DNA of 6,579 bases from Prolixibacteraceae bacterium. Lineage in GTDB: Bacteria > Bacteroidota > Bacteroidia > Bacteroidales > Prolixibacteraceae. The position numbers and the translations under genes were made by a program. The notes under the pieces are model-generated. The model was not told where the DNA came from and did not search any database. It was given only the letters and a program-made list of their open reading frames with translations. Numbering within the stretch: the stretch's first letter is position 1; each line of letters opens with the position of its first letter. Shown piece after piece: positions 5,908 through 6,579 of this stretch. The stretch is taken from positions 1 to 6,579 of the forward strand of contig JAGYOI010000077.1 of assembly GCA_018399395.1 (NCBI GenBank), in the 5' to 3' direction.

Positions 5908-6579
5908 TTACTTTATTATAAGTTGTGCGAGATAATCGTAGTGAGGGCCATATTCAATAATTGAAGTTTTGAACCCGTTTTGTTCTGCAATATCTGTCAA
6001 AATAACGTGATCTGCAAATAACCAGGAGAATGTATTACCAGTGATGTCTTTGTATTTTAATTGGTAATCGATTTCTCCGTAATACTGACTGGCATTGATG
6101 TCGAGAATAAATGTGCCATCTTCTTGTTCAAACAGATATATTAAATCGGAAGAATCGAGAATAATTTGCCCTGATTTGTTTAATAATGTTTTTAAATGCC
6201 CGAGCAGTGTGTTTAGCCCACTTAGGGTGCCAGCTATGCCAATGCCGTTCATCATCAATAAAATGGTGTCAAACTTTTCATTGTTGAATGACAGGATATC
6301 TGAATTAATGACTTTCCTGATTTTTTGTTTCGACATAACATCGCAACAATAGGTTGATGTTTCGAGGGCCGTAACATCGTATTTGTTTTTTTGCAGGTAT
6401 AATGAATGGCAACCTGCACCGGCTCCGACATCAAGGATTTTGCCTTTGCATTTTTTTAATGCAAGGCGTTCAAGCTTGGGCATTGACAAATAGGACCTGA
6501 AAAAATATTCAGGTGGTAGTTCTTCGTCTTCCACAACCTTTGAAAAGACTTTTACGGGTGTACTGTCTTTATTGTAATA
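5908..6579 (-). CDS. Class I SAM-dependent methyltransferase, 5' end beyond the window
   Basis: The frame is open through the right edge, so the start lies outside. A GTG at 6534 gives a 208-residue form, but 15 more in-frame codons without a stop precede it (YYNKDSTPVKVFSKV), and they look like native protein leading into 'VEDEELPPEYFFRS'. The Rossmann methyltransferase signature follows: motif I 'KILDVGAGAGCHSLYL' binds SAM, then 'YDVTALETS' with the acidic residue at the end of strand 2, 'VINSDILSF', and 'FDTILLMMNGIG' as strand 4. The C-terminal part (from 'SQYYGEIDYQLKY') is a beta-rich sheet. The cytoplasmic substrate is unknown; similar proteins are annotated only as methyltransferases. 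Its TAA is 2 bp from the DUF4954 ATG on the same strand, so the two form an operon whose promoter is outside the window. Confidence 0.88.
   Translation of the reverse strand, partial: YYNKDSTPVKVFSKVVEDEELPPEYFFRSYLSMPKLERLALKKCKGKILDVGAGAGCHSLYLQKNKYDVTALETSTYCCDVMSKQKIRKVINSDILSFNNEKFDTILLMMNGIGIAGTLSGLNTLLGHLKTLLNKSGQIILDSSDLIYLFEQEDGTFILDINASQYYGEIDYQLKYKDITGNTFSWLFADHVILTDIAEQNGFKTSIIEYGPHYDYLAQLIIK

Noticed and set aside
6095..6352. 85-residue plus-strand reading frame
   Set aside because: It lies antisense within the methyltransferase gene and its translation resembles no known protein.
6532..6534. GTG as the methyltransferase start
   Set aside because: The frame stays open with protein-like sequence for 15 more codons to the window edge, so the true start is most likely outside.

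Overview
The window looks like chromosomal DNA of a Bacteroidota bacterium, probably a Bacteroidia/Marinilabiliales-type marine or sediment organism. This rests on the DUF4954 protein (a family I associate mainly with Bacteroidetes), Bacteroidetes-style signal peptides and outer-membrane barrels, a TAnnTTTG promoter element, weak Shine-Dalgarno sequences and AT-rich spacers. The exact taxon is an inference. I see no phage, IS element, CRISPR array, tRNA or rRNA.

Layout from left to right. (1) 1-1272, minus strand: a 391-residue outer-membrane porin-like barrel followed after 18 bp by the first 26 codons of a glycine betaine/proline-type ABC transporter ATPase (ProV/OpuAA) that runs off the left edge. 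This is probably an osmolyte-uptake operon with its own outer-membrane channel. (2) 1273-1763: 491 bp with no convincing gene. It holds several inverted repeats, a tandem direct repeat, a possible porin promoter and one copy of a dispersed repeat. (3) 1764-2519, minus strand: a secreted outer-membrane beta-barrel protein of unknown function. (4) 2520-2641: a divergent intergenic region with a good TAnnTTTG element and an AGGA ribosome-binding site for the next gene. (5) 2642-3874, plus strand: a fused SpmA-SpmB type, double-Gate-domain membrane protein. (6) 3875-3907: a 33-bp convergent gap containing a heptad-structured repeat that is the second copy of the one at 1720-1749. (7) 3908-6579, minus strand: a two-gene unit. 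A class I SAM-dependent methyltransferase (start beyond the right edge) is followed after 2 bp by a 665-residue DUF4954 protein with left-handed beta-helix repeats.

Most of the window is ordinary housekeeping or envelope content. The points most worth following are the dispersed 30-bp heptad-type repeat that sits at gene 3' ends and supplies a stop codon, the tight methyltransferase-DUF4954 pairing, and the porin-ProV linkage. I do not see a clear new defence or mobile system here.
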